Source: CAWGCE01 sp964480915
Lineage (GTDB): Bacteria; Planctomycetota; Planctomycetia; Pirellulales; Pirellulaceae
DNA: 57,609 bases
Reading direction: 5' to 3'
Assembly: GCA_964480915.1 (NCBI GenBank)
Contig: CAYZRS010000033.1
Location: 1 to 57,609, forward strand
Shown here piece after piece: positions 16,576 through 24,845 of this stretch. A program made the translations under genes and the position numbers. The stretch's first letter is position 1, and each line of letters opens with the position of its first letter. Below the pieces are notes generated by a model. It was not told where the DNA came from. It saw only the letters and a list, made by a program, of their open reading frames with translations, and ran no database searches.

Positions 16576-17193
16576 ATGCGGATCTTACTGACCTGCTTCG
16601 AGCCCTTCGGGCCATGGCAAGAAAACGCCAGCGCCCTCGCGGTTCACGAGGCGGTCGCACGCTATTCTGGACCCAGCACGATCGAAGTTCGTGAGTACGC
16701 CGTCGATTTCTCTACGATCGAACAGCAATTGCTCGATGACTTGAAGACAGGCCCAGACCTGATCCTGCACACGGGCCAATCGTCCGAGGCGAGTACAATC
16801 GAATTGGAATCGGTCGCGTTGAACCTGCGTCGTGATTCAGAAGACGACCTGTGCTCTTTCCCTTTAAGAACAGATGGCCCCTTGGCCTACCAGTCCGATT
16901 TACCCTTGGATGAGTGGTGTGGCGTTCTCCGGGAACACGGACTCTCGGTCAGCGTTTCTCATCATGCGGGTACCTATCTGTGCAACGCGGTGCTATTCCA
17001 TGCATTGCATCACCACTTTGTTGCGGCCGGCCCGCCTTGCCTCTTTGTGCATCTTCCCCTGACGCCAGATCAAGTCCCAGGCCCCAAACCTGGCGGCAGT
17101 CCCATGAAGACGGCGGCAGCAGCTGAGGGGCTGTTGCGCATCCTGACGATGTGCCAAGAGCGATCCGGCTTGACGATCGGACATCGCAAATAG
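16576..17193 (+). CDS. pcp: Pyroglutamyl-peptidase I family protein
   Basis: A 205-residue cytoplasmic cysteine peptidase of family C15, which removes N-terminal pyroglutamate from peptides. The start MRILLTCFEPFGPWQENAS matches the family opening (FxPFG...N.S). The catalytic triad can be placed: Glu78 in IELESVALN, Cys136 in the SHHAGTYLCN block, and His159 in FVHLP. Length is normal (about 200-215). It lies 35 bp after the TPR lipoprotein on the same strand and could share its transcript. Compared with E. coli-like Pcp the middle region around residues 85-115 is divergent, so substrate range may differ. Confidence 0.88.
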   Translation: MRILLTCFEPFGPWQENASALAVHEAVARYSGPSTIEVREYAVDFSTIEQQLLDDLKTGPDLILHTGQSSEASTIELESVALNLRRDSEDDLCSFPLRTDGPLAYQSDLPLDEWCGVLREHGLSVSVSHHAGTYLCNAVLFHALHHHFVAAGPPCLFVHLPLTPDQVPGPKPGGSPMKTAAAAEGLLRILTMCQERSGLTIGHRK

Positions 17194-17227
17194 CCGGGCA
17201 GACGGGCGAAAACGGGCGAAACGCGTC

Positions 17228-17737
17228 CTAGCCCAGTGCTTCTTTCACGCCCACATAGGCATGGCGAGATTTAAGGCACGTCTGTCGAAACGCTTCCGGA
17301 CGACCAACACCCTCAAGTCGAAAAGTCTCGGTATCACCCTGCCGAAAAATCAGGTCGCCCGCATCAAACCAAGCCTGGCCCGCTTTCACATCGATTTCGA
17401 CATTGTCGAAGCGATCTAATTCGACCGAGCGTGACTCGCTGCCGGTGATGCCGCGTTCCACAATGATGCGACGGTTCGTGAGGCGATACCGCGTGGCAGC
17501 AAACGGGGCGACTTTTCCCAGATAGAGCAGCGCACACAGCGGACTGGCAGCCAAGGCGATGAAATTTCCAACTCGGAAGATGTAAGCTCCCAATCGAATG
17601 GAAAACAAAGAGCCCAACAATCTGCCGATGCCGAGGGCAGCTATCGATGGCCAAACGACCATTACGGTGGTCTCGCGAGCGGTCGCCGGGGAAACCCCCG
17701 CAATGGCCTGTTTCAGTGGGACTGCTGCTGCACTCAT
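17228..17737 (-). CDS. Membrane protein with bacterial PH domain
   Basis: A 169-residue membrane protein. Two hydrophobic segments (about residues 24-44 and 52-76) are followed by a bacterial pleckstrin-homology type 2 domain, recognised by the pattern ATRYRLTNRRIIVERGITGSES and the D-x-F-D-N-V-E-I strand. Related proteins of the YdbS/YdbT type have unknown biochemical roles, probably membrane-associated stress functions. It stands convergent to pcp (34 bp between stops) and no second gene of a YdbS-YdbT pair is adjacent. The ATG at 17737 is the only good start. Confidence 0.8.
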   Translation of the reverse strand: MSAAAVPLKQAIAGVSPATARETTVMVVWPSIAALGIGRLLGSLFSIRLGAYIFRVGNFIALAASPLCALLYLGKVAPFAATRYRLTNRRIIVERGITGSESRSVELDRFDNVEIDVKAGQAWFDAGDLIFRQGDTETFRLEGVGRPEAFRQTCLKSRHAYVGVKEALG

Positions 17738-17827
17738 AGAAATTCGCTACCGGTTTGATCTGTTCTCAAAAACGCTTCCAGCCATGCCAGGAAATTAACA
17801 GAGAAAACGGCCCGCTTCCACCCGGGT

Positions 17828-18487
17828 TCAACGCCCACCCAGCACGATTTCGAGCGATTTCGATTGGCCGCGGCGCTGCAGTTTCAGCTCGACCGCGTCA
17901 CCTGGCTCCTTCTTGAGCAACACCAGCATCAATGCCTCAAAAGAATCCACCTCGTTGCCATCGACATGAGTTATCGCATCTCCGGGCACCAGGCCACCTG
18001 CCTGGGCGGGAGTCCCTTTTCTGACGCGAACGACGGTGATACTTCCCAGCCCATTCTTCACGACGCGGGCCCCCAAATAGGGTTGCAATGTCGGCGCCGC
18101 GCTAATTTCTGGATCTCGAATCGGTTCGATCTCCGGCGTGGCAACTTTTTCCTCCGTCGGAACGAATGCCGGATCAGGTTCCACCGGATTCGGCGATTCT
18201 GGCATCACTGCGTCTTCCGATGCAGCGACCTCGCCACTGGCAGGTGTCGGTTCCTGCTCAGGCGCTGGCAATTCTTCTACCGGCTCTTGAGCCGTCGCGA
18301 CAAGGACTGGCTCGGCTGTTTCGCCGCTGGCTTGCGGTTCCACCGCATCGGACACGTAGCTGGGCTTGATCGGTTCTTGCTGGGCTGACAACAAAGCTGG
18401 CCCGAACGACCCTGCCAACAAGCAAACGGTCATGACCTTGTGCGGTCGTGGCGTGAACGGCCCGCTCCGACGGCAGAAAAGTCTCAT
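17828..18487 (-). CDS. Exported PDZ domain protein
   Basis: A 219-residue protein when started at the ATG at 18487; a TTG eight codons earlier is possible but less likely. A basic N-terminus followed by MTVCLLAGSFGPALLSAQ looks like a signal peptide cut after Ala. Residues about 45-130 are a Pro/Glu/Ala-rich linker. The last 90 residues form a PDZ domain (YLGARVV, the VRKGTPAQAGGLVPGDAI carboxylate-loop region, and HVDGNEVDSFEALM). There is no protease domain, so it is likely a binding or scaffold protein in the periplasm. Its target is not known. Confidence 0.82.
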   Translation of the reverse strand: MRLFCRRSGPFTPRPHKVMTVCLLAGSFGPALLSAQQEPIKPSYVSDAVEPQASGETAEPVLVATAQEPVEELPAPEQEPTPASGEVAASEDAVMPESPNPVEPDPAFVPTEEKVATPEIEPIRDPEISAAPTLQPYLGARVVKNGLGSITVVRVRKGTPAQAGGLVPGDAITHVDGNEVDSFEALMLVLLKKEPGDAVELKLQRRGQSKSLEIVLGGR

Positions 18488-18778
18488 CAATTTCTCAATC
18501 CTCTGGTTCAAGCCTCTGACTCATCCTCTGCGGAACGACCGCTGGCGATCCTGACAAAGAATGCACTCCCAGTTTCTATCACGTGCCCACCGCCAATTCC
18601 ACATATCGGAGCAAATCTCGTTGTATCGATTTTCCGGTCGCACTAGCTCAAAAGTCGGCTGGAATACCCCACATTTGCCTAACCGTGACCTAGTCTTTCC
18701 ATGAAGCAGTCAAATCCCGCATTTTGTGCGATAGACAAAACGAAGACAGCGATAATCGAACATGACTGAGAGGCACCG

Positions 18779-19234
18779 ATGAGTTCGGACCAACGAAAAA
18801 CAAAGTACATTGACCCAAAGGTCCAAGGCACTCTGGCCCGACGTTTGGTCTTCCACTACACGATCTTCCTTGTCGGTAGCAGCCTGTTTGCATTCTTGCT
18901 GCAAGTGATGACGAACCCATTCACGCCGCTATCCCAGACCGTGCAAGAATTGTGGTGGTCCCAGGGTCCGTTCATTCTCGTTGGCTTCTGCCTGATTCCT
19001 GTTTTTGTGAATGATACGATCAAGCTGAGCCATCGATTCGTCGGGCCGATCGTTCGTGTGCACGGCGACATCAAGCGGAGCGCCAGCGGCGAACAAGTCA
19101 AAGCGATCCAGCTGCGACCGGGCGACTTCTGGCACGAGTTGGTCGATGACTTCAACATGATGCTGACTCGGACCAACGAGTTTAATTCCAAAGAGCCATC
19201 GAACAGCTCAAACGAGCCAGCCACCACCGCCTAG
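18779..19234 (+). CDS. Orphan HAMP-like two-helix membrane protein
   Basis: A 151-residue protein with two transmembrane helices (about residues 24-43 and 61-80) followed by a segment that resembles a HAMP linker: PIVRVHGDIKRSASGEQVKAIQLRPGDFWHELVDDFNMML. HAMP domains normally couple membrane sensors to kinase, cyclase or chemoreceptor output domains, but this protein ends about 30 residues later in a Ser/Asn/Ala-rich tail with no output domain. It starts at an ATG preceded by GAGAGG and is followed 26 bp later by a strong terminator, so it is a monocistronic gene. Its partner, if any, is encoded elsewhere. Confidence 0.75.
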   Translation: MSSDQRKTKYIDPKVQGTLARRLVFHYTIFLVGSSLFAFLLQVMTNPFTPLSQTVQELWWSQGPFILVGFCLIPVFVNDTIKLSHRFVGPIVRVHGDIKRSASGEQVKAIQLRPGDFWHELVDDFNMMLTRTNEFNSKEPSNSSNEPATTA

Positions 19235-19260
19235 TTTTGTAGCAACATTCCAACAAGAAA

Positions 19261-19291
19261 ACGCTCCTCGATTCATCGAGGAGCGTTTTTT
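19261..19291 (+). terminator. Rho-independent terminator
   Basis: An 11 bp perfect stem (19261-19271 with 19276-19286), loop TTCA, followed by a run of six T. It ends the HAMP-like gene; because the A-rich 5' side mirrors the T-run it may also work for the convergent metalloprotease gene. Confidence 0.9.
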
Positions 19292-19339
19292 GTGTTCATG
19301 GCGTCGGCTGCTTACTGCAGCTTGGCAGAGGCACGACGA

Positions 19340-22300
19340 CTATGCGTCGAAGGCAAACAGTCGCTCGACCATCGTCGGCCAATCTTCTTCACTCTGACCA
19401 GCATCGTCGGAACGGCTCGCCGCTTCCAGCGGGCGAACAACGCTCGTGACGGCAATTGGCTGCGCGACGTCAGCACGGACGGGCTTCTCGACAGTGACTG
19501 TCACCGCGGCGGGTGGTGCAATTGGCGTCGTGCGCTCCAACCGCTCGGGGCTGTCGGTCGTCCCCAAATCGGCGGCCCGCTCGGGAAGCAGCAACAGCGT
19601 GTCAGCCGACTGGAATTTGTTGTCATTCCAAATCAAGAAATCGGCACCGTTCGTTTGGCCATCCGCGTTGAAGTCACCCGTACACCAACTTGTGCCGCTG
19701 GTGAATTTATTGGCATTCCAAATCAGGAAGTCGGCCCCGTTAACGCTGAAATCCAAATTGGCGTCAGCCAAAATCGTACCCTTGAGATCTTCGACCCAAA
19801 ACCGCACATCGTTGTAGTTGAGCACTCCTTCGCCAGTCACATCGAAAGCCGGATCGTTCATCCCAGAAGCCACCGCGTCGGACAGCATGTCGATATCTTC
19901 ACAGTCAAGTTCTCCATCGCCGTTGAAGTCCCCTAGAGGTGTCGGTACGTTCACCTCGAACGTATCGACGATCAAATCGGCAAGTGTGCCATTTTCATCA
20001 ACGTCGGTCACCTCACCGGCAACGAAACGCAAACTGTACGTGCCGTTATCTACGAAGTCCCAACTGCCGCCTGGGGCAAAGAGACGATAGTTGCCCGTGA
20101 TAGGTGTCGTATCAACGTTGGAAGAACGACTGATGTAATCGACTGGCAGGATCGACCCGTCCGGCGCCACGACCTCCAAATCGCCTGGACCAATGTCCGA
20201 GGCGTCAACAGCCTGGTTATCCGTATAGGTCACCGCAATAAATGTCGAGACTCCACCCGCATTGGTGACGTTTTGAAGGTTCGCATTCGCCGTTGGTGGC
20301 GCCGTATCATCGCCAATGATGGCGAAGTTCTGGTCATTGATGTCGAAGAAAATGTTCCCCGAGCCCTTCACCATAAAACGGGCTTGCGAAATTTCCGGAA
20401 TGTTGGGCACGTTGAAGGTATAGGAACCGTTGTTTGGTATGCCGGTCGCTAATGGAATCGTGTATGTGAAGCCGCCATCGTCCGAGATAATGATGTCGAC
20501 GTTGGGCGTATTGATTTGGCCACTATCGGTCCCCGCTACGTCCCAAGTAATCTGCTGCACGTCACCAGCCAACCAGGCGCCTCCGCCGCTTTGATTCGTG
20601 ACACGGAATGGAGTACCGGTATCGTTGATATCGACCCACATGTCGTCGGTGTCGACGGCGCCGCCACCGGAGGCGTTGTCACGCACTGTCAGTCGAAAAT
20701 CCATTCGTCGAGCCACGGTCGGTAGTCGTTCGCCAACTTGGTTGTAATTATTGGCAATCAAGTTCGCTTCCCGAGGCAAGAAACGAGTCGGGCTCGTCGT
20801 TGCCATGCGAGATCGAATCAGTGGGCTCGAACCGTTGTCAGCCGCATTGACATCAGCCTGCGGTCCGAGGTCACGCTGCTCCCAGTTGTAAGTCAGCGCA
20901 TCGCCGTCTGGATCGGTCCCTGATCCCGTCAGAAGGAAAGGAGTGTTCGCAGGAATTTCGTAATTCGGACCGGCGTCGGCGACCGGTTCCGAATTTCCCG
21001 TCGAAGTTCGAGTCCCCACTCCGGCAATTGCACCATCAACATACCCAATCATCTGATCCAAACTTCGCGAGTGAAAATATGGGTCCGAGTTGTTTTGGAT
21101 ATTGTCGTTACCACAGATTCCCGCGTACGCCTGAATGGTCGAACCGCTGCCGGGCTCGTATGCCGAAGAGCCCGACCGCTGACCACCGCAGCTTCCGCTG
21201 TCGCCGTTGAATGTGTGACTTCCCCCGAACTGATGCCCCATCTCATGAGCCACATAGTCCACATAGAATGCGTCGCCGTTGGGAACGCCCAAACCGGTCA
21301 CGCCCCTGGCTTTCTGGCCGGTGCGGCCCACAACACCAAGCCCAGCAACCCCGCCGCCGCCCGTGCTGAAGACATGACCGATGTCATAGTTCGCATTCCC
21401 AATCGTGCTGTCGATCTCGCTCTGGTTCTGATTCAACATCGCGACACCATTGTTGTTCGAATACGGATCGCCTGTCGAACTGGTGAAGACAAGATCATCG
21501 TTGTTCGGGACCAACTCCATCCGAATCGTCAATTCCGTTTCGTAGATTCCCGTGACACGATTGACCGCCGTTACAATGGCCGCCATGCCGGCTGCCTTGG
21601 TGCCACCGTGGAAATTCGTGTACTCAATGGTCGAGGCGTTGGCCAGACGATACGTGCGCAGCGTTTCGCCAGTTCGCAAGGCATTCGCAGCCGCGTCGTC
21701 GCCTTGGTCTTCCTGCTGCGTTTCGGCTTCTGAAATCGTGTCGATGCTCGCCTCTTCGTGCGTGTAACCGACCTCTTGAGCCGGACCACAATTGCGACAG
21801 CCAACGCCGCCGCAACCAGGGCAGCCACCCCCACTCTTCTCTCCGTCCGCAGAGACGCGAACGTGGACCGTACCATCGTTGTGTAGGTGAAACTCATCGG
21901 CCGAGTAGGTCATCATGACATCGCTATCGACGGCCACCGTAATCGAGCCATCGTCTTGGATCTCGTAGTTGCCAGTCGTATAGACGTTGAACCGATCGCC
22001 TCCCTCGATCGCGGTCAGGCTGCCATCTTCCCCCAGCTCGAATGAACCGTTTTGTGTTACCACAACATCATCTTCGACCACACCAAGTTCACGAAAGCTC
22101 GTCCCCAGTTGCTCGGCCTGCTCGCTATAGCCAGCCTCGGCGCCCGAGTAGCTCACGTAGACGCTCGTATCGAGGTGGTAATACGGATCGATATAGTAGG
22201 CCCCGTCAGGGCTCAAAACTTGAGCATGAAATCCTTGCGGCGTGACGTCGAATCGGATGGTCTCGGCCGGGTTGTCAATTCCTTGCCCACGGTACGTTTT

Positions 22301-22693
22301 GATTTCAGGATACTTGGCCGCCAAGTCGGGATGCATCACCGGTGCCTCGACGATGGAAAACCGCCCCATCGTCCCATCCGGTTTGGGAATGCTGAATTCC
22401 AATGGTCGATCAAATCCGGCAGCCGTAAATTCCATCGGCGCGTCGGCCAAAGCGGATCGCAAATCGGCCATCTCTACCGAGAACGGAACAGCTGTCGTTG
22501 GTGAAAGATAGGATTCTGCCGCGATCGACGATTCGCGAATTTCGTCCAACCCAGAATAGAGCCCACTCGCATCGGTCAGCGCCACCAATTCGGGGAGCGT
22601 TGCCAACAACCGCCGATCTTCCAGCGATTCCATGCGAAGCCGCGTGACCCGATCCTGAGAATTCCTCTTCAACGTAGCGTTCGTGAACGACAT
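19340..22693 (-). CDS. Reprolysin-like secreted metalloprotease with dockerin-like repeats
   Basis: A 1117-residue secreted protein. I chose the ATG at 22693 because AGGGGGA lies just upstream; a longer frame starts 32 codons earlier. The N-terminus has the planctomycete motif MESLEDRRLLA (about residues 21-31). Residues about 80-190 look like a propeptide. The catalytic region includes the metzincin zinc motif HEMGHQFGGSH (H483, E484, H487, H493). A following Ig/cadherin-like region (DPDGDALTYNWEQ) and beta-rich repeats lead to a C-terminal pair of dockerin/EF-hand-like repeats (DANLDFSVNGADFLIWN and DFNADGQTNGADFLIWN). The position of the usual Met-turn reads STIQAYAGIC, with Gln in place of Met. 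It probably degrades extracellular protein. Confidence 0.9.
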   Translation of the reverse strand: MSFTNATLKRNSQDRVTRLRMESLEDRRLLATLPELVALTDASGLYSGLDEIRESSIAAESYLSPTTAVPFSVEMADLRSALADAPMEFTAAGFDRPLEFSIPKPDGTMGRFSIVEAPVMHPDLAAKYPEIKTYRGQGIDNPAETIRFDVTPQGFHAQVLSPDGAYYIDPYYHLDTSVYVSYSGAEAGYSEQAEQLGTSFRELGVVEDDVVVTQNGSFELGEDGSLTAIEGGDRFNVYTTGNYEIQDDGSITVAVDSDVMMTYSADEFHLHNDGTVHVRVSADGEKSGGGCPGCGGVGCRNCGPAQEVGYTHEEASIDTISEAETQQEDQGDDAAANALRTGETLRTYRLANASTIEYTNFHGGTKAAGMAAIVTAVNRVTGIYETELTIRMELVPNNDDLVFTSSTGDPYSNNNGVAMLNQNQSEIDSTIGNANYDIGHVFSTGGGGVAGLGVVGRTGQKARGVTGLGVPNGDAFYVDYVAHEMGHQFGGSHTFNGDSGSCGGQRSGSSAYEPGSGSTIQAYAGICGNDNIQNNSDPYFHSRSLDQMIGYVDGAIAGVGTRTSTGNSEPVADAGPNYEIPANTPFLLTGSGTDPDGDALTYNWEQRDLGPQADVNAADNGSSPLIRSRMATTSPTRFLPREANLIANNYNQVGERLPTVARRMDFRLTVRDNASGGGAVDTDDMWVDINDTGTPFRVTNQSGGGAWLAGDVQQITWDVAGTDSGQINTPNVDIIISDDGGFTYTIPLATGIPNNGSYTFNVPNIPEISQARFMVKGSGNIFFDINDQNFAIIGDDTAPPTANANLQNVTNAGGVSTFIAVTYTDNQAVDASDIGPGDLEVVAPDGSILPVDYISRSSNVDTTPITGNYRLFAPGGSWDFVDNGTYSLRFVAGEVTDVDENGTLADLIVDTFEVNVPTPLGDFNGDGELDCEDIDMLSDAVASGMNDPAFDVTGEGVLNYNDVRFWVEDLKGTILADANLDFSVNGADFLIWNANKFTSGTSWCTGDFNADGQTNGADFLIWNDNKFQSADTLLLLPERAADLGTTDSPERLERTTPIAPPAAVTVTVEKPVRADVAQPIAVTSVVRPLEAASRSDDAGQSEEDWPTMVERLFAFDA

Positions 22694-22872
22694 GCTTCCC
22701 CCTGTTCCAGATTCGATGACACAAAATGTGCATTCCACCCTCCATGGTATCACGGACAGGCGATCGAAGTCCAAAATATGGTCACCCAATTTCCGTTGAA
22801 ATCGCCAGGAAACGTGCTTCCATCGCTGATGACTCGTTCCACCAACGTCATTGAATTTTCCTGAACGTTAGC

Positions 22873-22911
22873 GCGCCTACAGATCGCGCCTGCCGAGCGC
22901 GCCTGCCAAGG
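22873..22911. repeat. Three imperfect 13 bp tandem repeats
   Basis: GCGCCT recurs at 22873, 22886 and 22899, each beginning a 13 bp unit of which the second and third share GCGCCTGCC. The repeats lie in the spacer between the divergent metalloprotease and DUF1559 genes. Their function is unknown. Confidence 0.5.
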
Positions 22912-23001
22912 TTTCGCATCTCTCCATGAGGCTGAATTGACGCTCTGCGTGGCTTGTGGTTTGATAGGTGGTGGGTATCTTAATCGCCGAGGGGGATGTG
23001 A

Positions 23002-24111
23002 ATGTTGGGCTTCGCGAGTCGAGTCGGTCGATCAACAGAGAGGCGTGCCTTCACGCTTGTCGAATTGCTGGTTGTCATCGCCATCATTGCCATCTTGGTC
23101 TCGATGCTCCTGCCGGCTGTGAATTCCGCCCGCGAGACGGCGCGAAAGCTCCAATGCCTCAGCCAGGTTCGACAACTCGGTTTGGCCGTGATCCAACATC
23201 AAGGCGCCCATTCGCGATTGCCTCCGGGGGGATTCATTTCTCCCATTTCGGAATTCGCGCCGCCGAACTGTGACAAATTCTTCGGTTCGAATGTGAGCGC
23301 TTGCTTCGATGCCTTCGGCGTTCGTGGCGGCCCAACTTACAGTTGGATGGTGCTGATTCTTCCCTTCCTCGAAGAAGCAGCTCTCTACGAACAGTTCGAC
23401 CTGAAAAACCGAACGCCCATTTATGATCTGCCGCAGATGCCGCAGGCCAATACCGTGGGTAGCTTCCTATGCCCCAGCGATGCTGCGGACGGACGAATCT
23501 TTAATGGGTCAGGCACGCCAGCCGCGTCGAGCGGATTGCAGTTTGCCAAGGGAAATTACGCCGCCTACGTTTCGCCGGTCCATCTCAACATGCACCGCAT
23601 TCTGCCGGCCGCCTTCGGAGGCTTCGAACCAGGACAATCGATCGGCCAACGGATGGCTCGCATCAAAGATGGCACCACGCACACACTCGCCATCACCGAA
23701 GTTCGAACGCTCGACCGAGAATGGGATTCGCGAGGCGTTTGGTCGCTACCGTTTCCAGGGGCTTCACTGCTCGCCTTGGATTGGCACCCCTTCGGCAACA
23801 GGGTTGAAGCACCCTACCGTCCGAACCAAAATTATCCGCTGCGGTTTGTACAGACACCTAACGCAAACCACTTACCCGACCAACTGGTGGCTTGCTCTGA
23901 TCCCGACTATGCCGAATCCCAAGGCATGAAATGCCAAAGAGTGACCTATTTTTCTTCAGCCCCCCGCAGCACGCACCTCGGCGGCGTCAACTGTGTCGCG
24001 CTGGACAACCATGCCGGTTTCGTGTCGGAAGATATCGACAGCTACATTTTCGCGTACTTGATTTCGGCCAACGACGGGCAAGTCTCGTCCGTATCCGAAT
24101 ACATGGAGTAA
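23002..24111 (+). CDS. DUF1559 protein with type IV pilin-like N-terminus
   Basis: A 369-residue protein of the DUF1559 (SBP_bac_10) family, greatly expanded in planctomycetes. The N-terminus is a prepilin signal: basic residues, then RRAFTLVELLVVIAIIAILVSMLLPA (residues about 14-40), with cleavage expected before Phe and a Glu at mature position 5. The rest contains the family blocks ARETARKLQCLSQVRQLGLA, LPPGGF, SWMVLILPFLE and a C-terminal DNHAGFVSEDID. The role is presumed to be in pilus or surface-layer-like structures but is not established. GAGGGGGAT just upstream of the ATG is a strong ribosome site. Confidence 0.92.
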   Translation: MLGFASRVGRSTERRAFTLVELLVVIAIIAILVSMLLPAVNSARETARKLQCLSQVRQLGLAVIQHQGAHSRLPPGGFISPISEFAPPNCDKFFGSNVSACFDAFGVRGGPTYSWMVLILPFLEEAALYEQFDLKNRTPIYDLPQMPQANTVGSFLCPSDAADGRIFNGSGTPAASSGLQFAKGNYAAYVSPVHLNMHRILPAAFGGFEPGQSIGQRMARIKDGTTHTLAITEVRTLDREWDSRGVWSLPFPGASLLALDWHPFGNRVEAPYRPNQNYPLRFVQTPNANHLPDQLVACSDPDYAESQGMKCQRVTYFSSAPRSTHLGGVNCVALDNHAGFVSEDIDSYIFAYLISANDGQVSSVSEYME

Positions 24112-24125
24112 CAGCGAAATCGCTG

Positions 24126-24842
24126 CTACTTAGCGACCGTTATCGGCCCGTCCTGCAATTGGGCATCCCGCTCGCACAGCCGAAAAGCGACTCGAGCCAC
24201 CTCTTCGGCAGATACCAACTGATCGTCGGGGAAATCGGGAAACAGGCCGCGTAGCATGGGCGTCTCAACCGCCCCCGGCCTGACGCAAACAACGCGAATC
24301 CCCAGCGGCTCGCCTTCAGTCGCCATGGCTTTAGAAAAAAGTTCCACCCAAGCTTTGCAGGCGCCATAAACGCTGAACCCAGGAAATGGATCGATCGCCG
24401 CCATCGAGGACATGTTGACAATGACGCCCTGCCCTCGCGACCGCATCCCCGGCCAGACCGCTTGCACCCCTTCAAACGTCGCGGCCACATTCACGTTGAT
24501 CGCCTGATCAAACTGCTCCCTTGTGATGCCGGTAATGTCATCGCGAGGTGGGTAGCCGGCGTTGTTGAACAAGATGTCGACCCGACCCCAACGCTCCTGA
24601 ACGTGCGAGACGAACTTCGTCACCGAACCAGCTTCGCCCACATCGATGGGCAGCGATAAGATGTCGGATTCGGTCGAGGCGGCCTTGCCGATTTTTGTTA
24701 GCGCTAGGTCGAGCCGCGACACATCGCGACCGCAGATCGCAACACGATCGCCATGTCGAGCAAACTCAAGTGCCGTCGCGAGTCCGATTCCAGATGAACC
24801 ACCGGTAATCACGCACACGCGTGGTTGGACCGAGTCCGACAT
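24126..24842 (-). CDS. Short-chain dehydrogenase/reductase
   Basis: A 238-residue classical SDR oxidoreductase using NAD(P)H. Visible signatures: the Rossmann glycine motif TGGSSGIG (13-20), NNAG (93-96), catalytic Ser145/146 in NMSSMAAI, and the Y159-x3-K163 pair. The loop after strand 6 (RPGAVETPM) also fits. Substrate cannot be read from sequence. It starts 3 bp after the phenylalanine hydroxylase stop, which suggests co-transcription; a pterin reductase role is possible but unproven. It is convergent with the DUF1559 gene. Confidence 0.92.
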   Translation of the reverse strand: MSDSVQPRVCVITGGSSGIGLATALEFARHGDRVAICGRDVSRLDLALTKIGKAASTESDILSLPIDVGEAGSVTKFVSHVQERWGRVDILFNNAGYPPRDDITGITREQFDQAINVNVAATFEGVQAVWPGMRSRGQGVIVNMSSMAAIDPFPGFSVYGACKAWVELFSKAMATEGEPLGIRVVCVRPGAVETPMLRGLFPDFPDDQLVSAEEVARVAFRLCERDAQLQDGPITVAK

Positions 24843-24845
24843 AAA

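Noticed and set aside
22873..22911. CRISPR-like array
   Set aside because: Units of 13 bp without spacers and only three copies are far too short.
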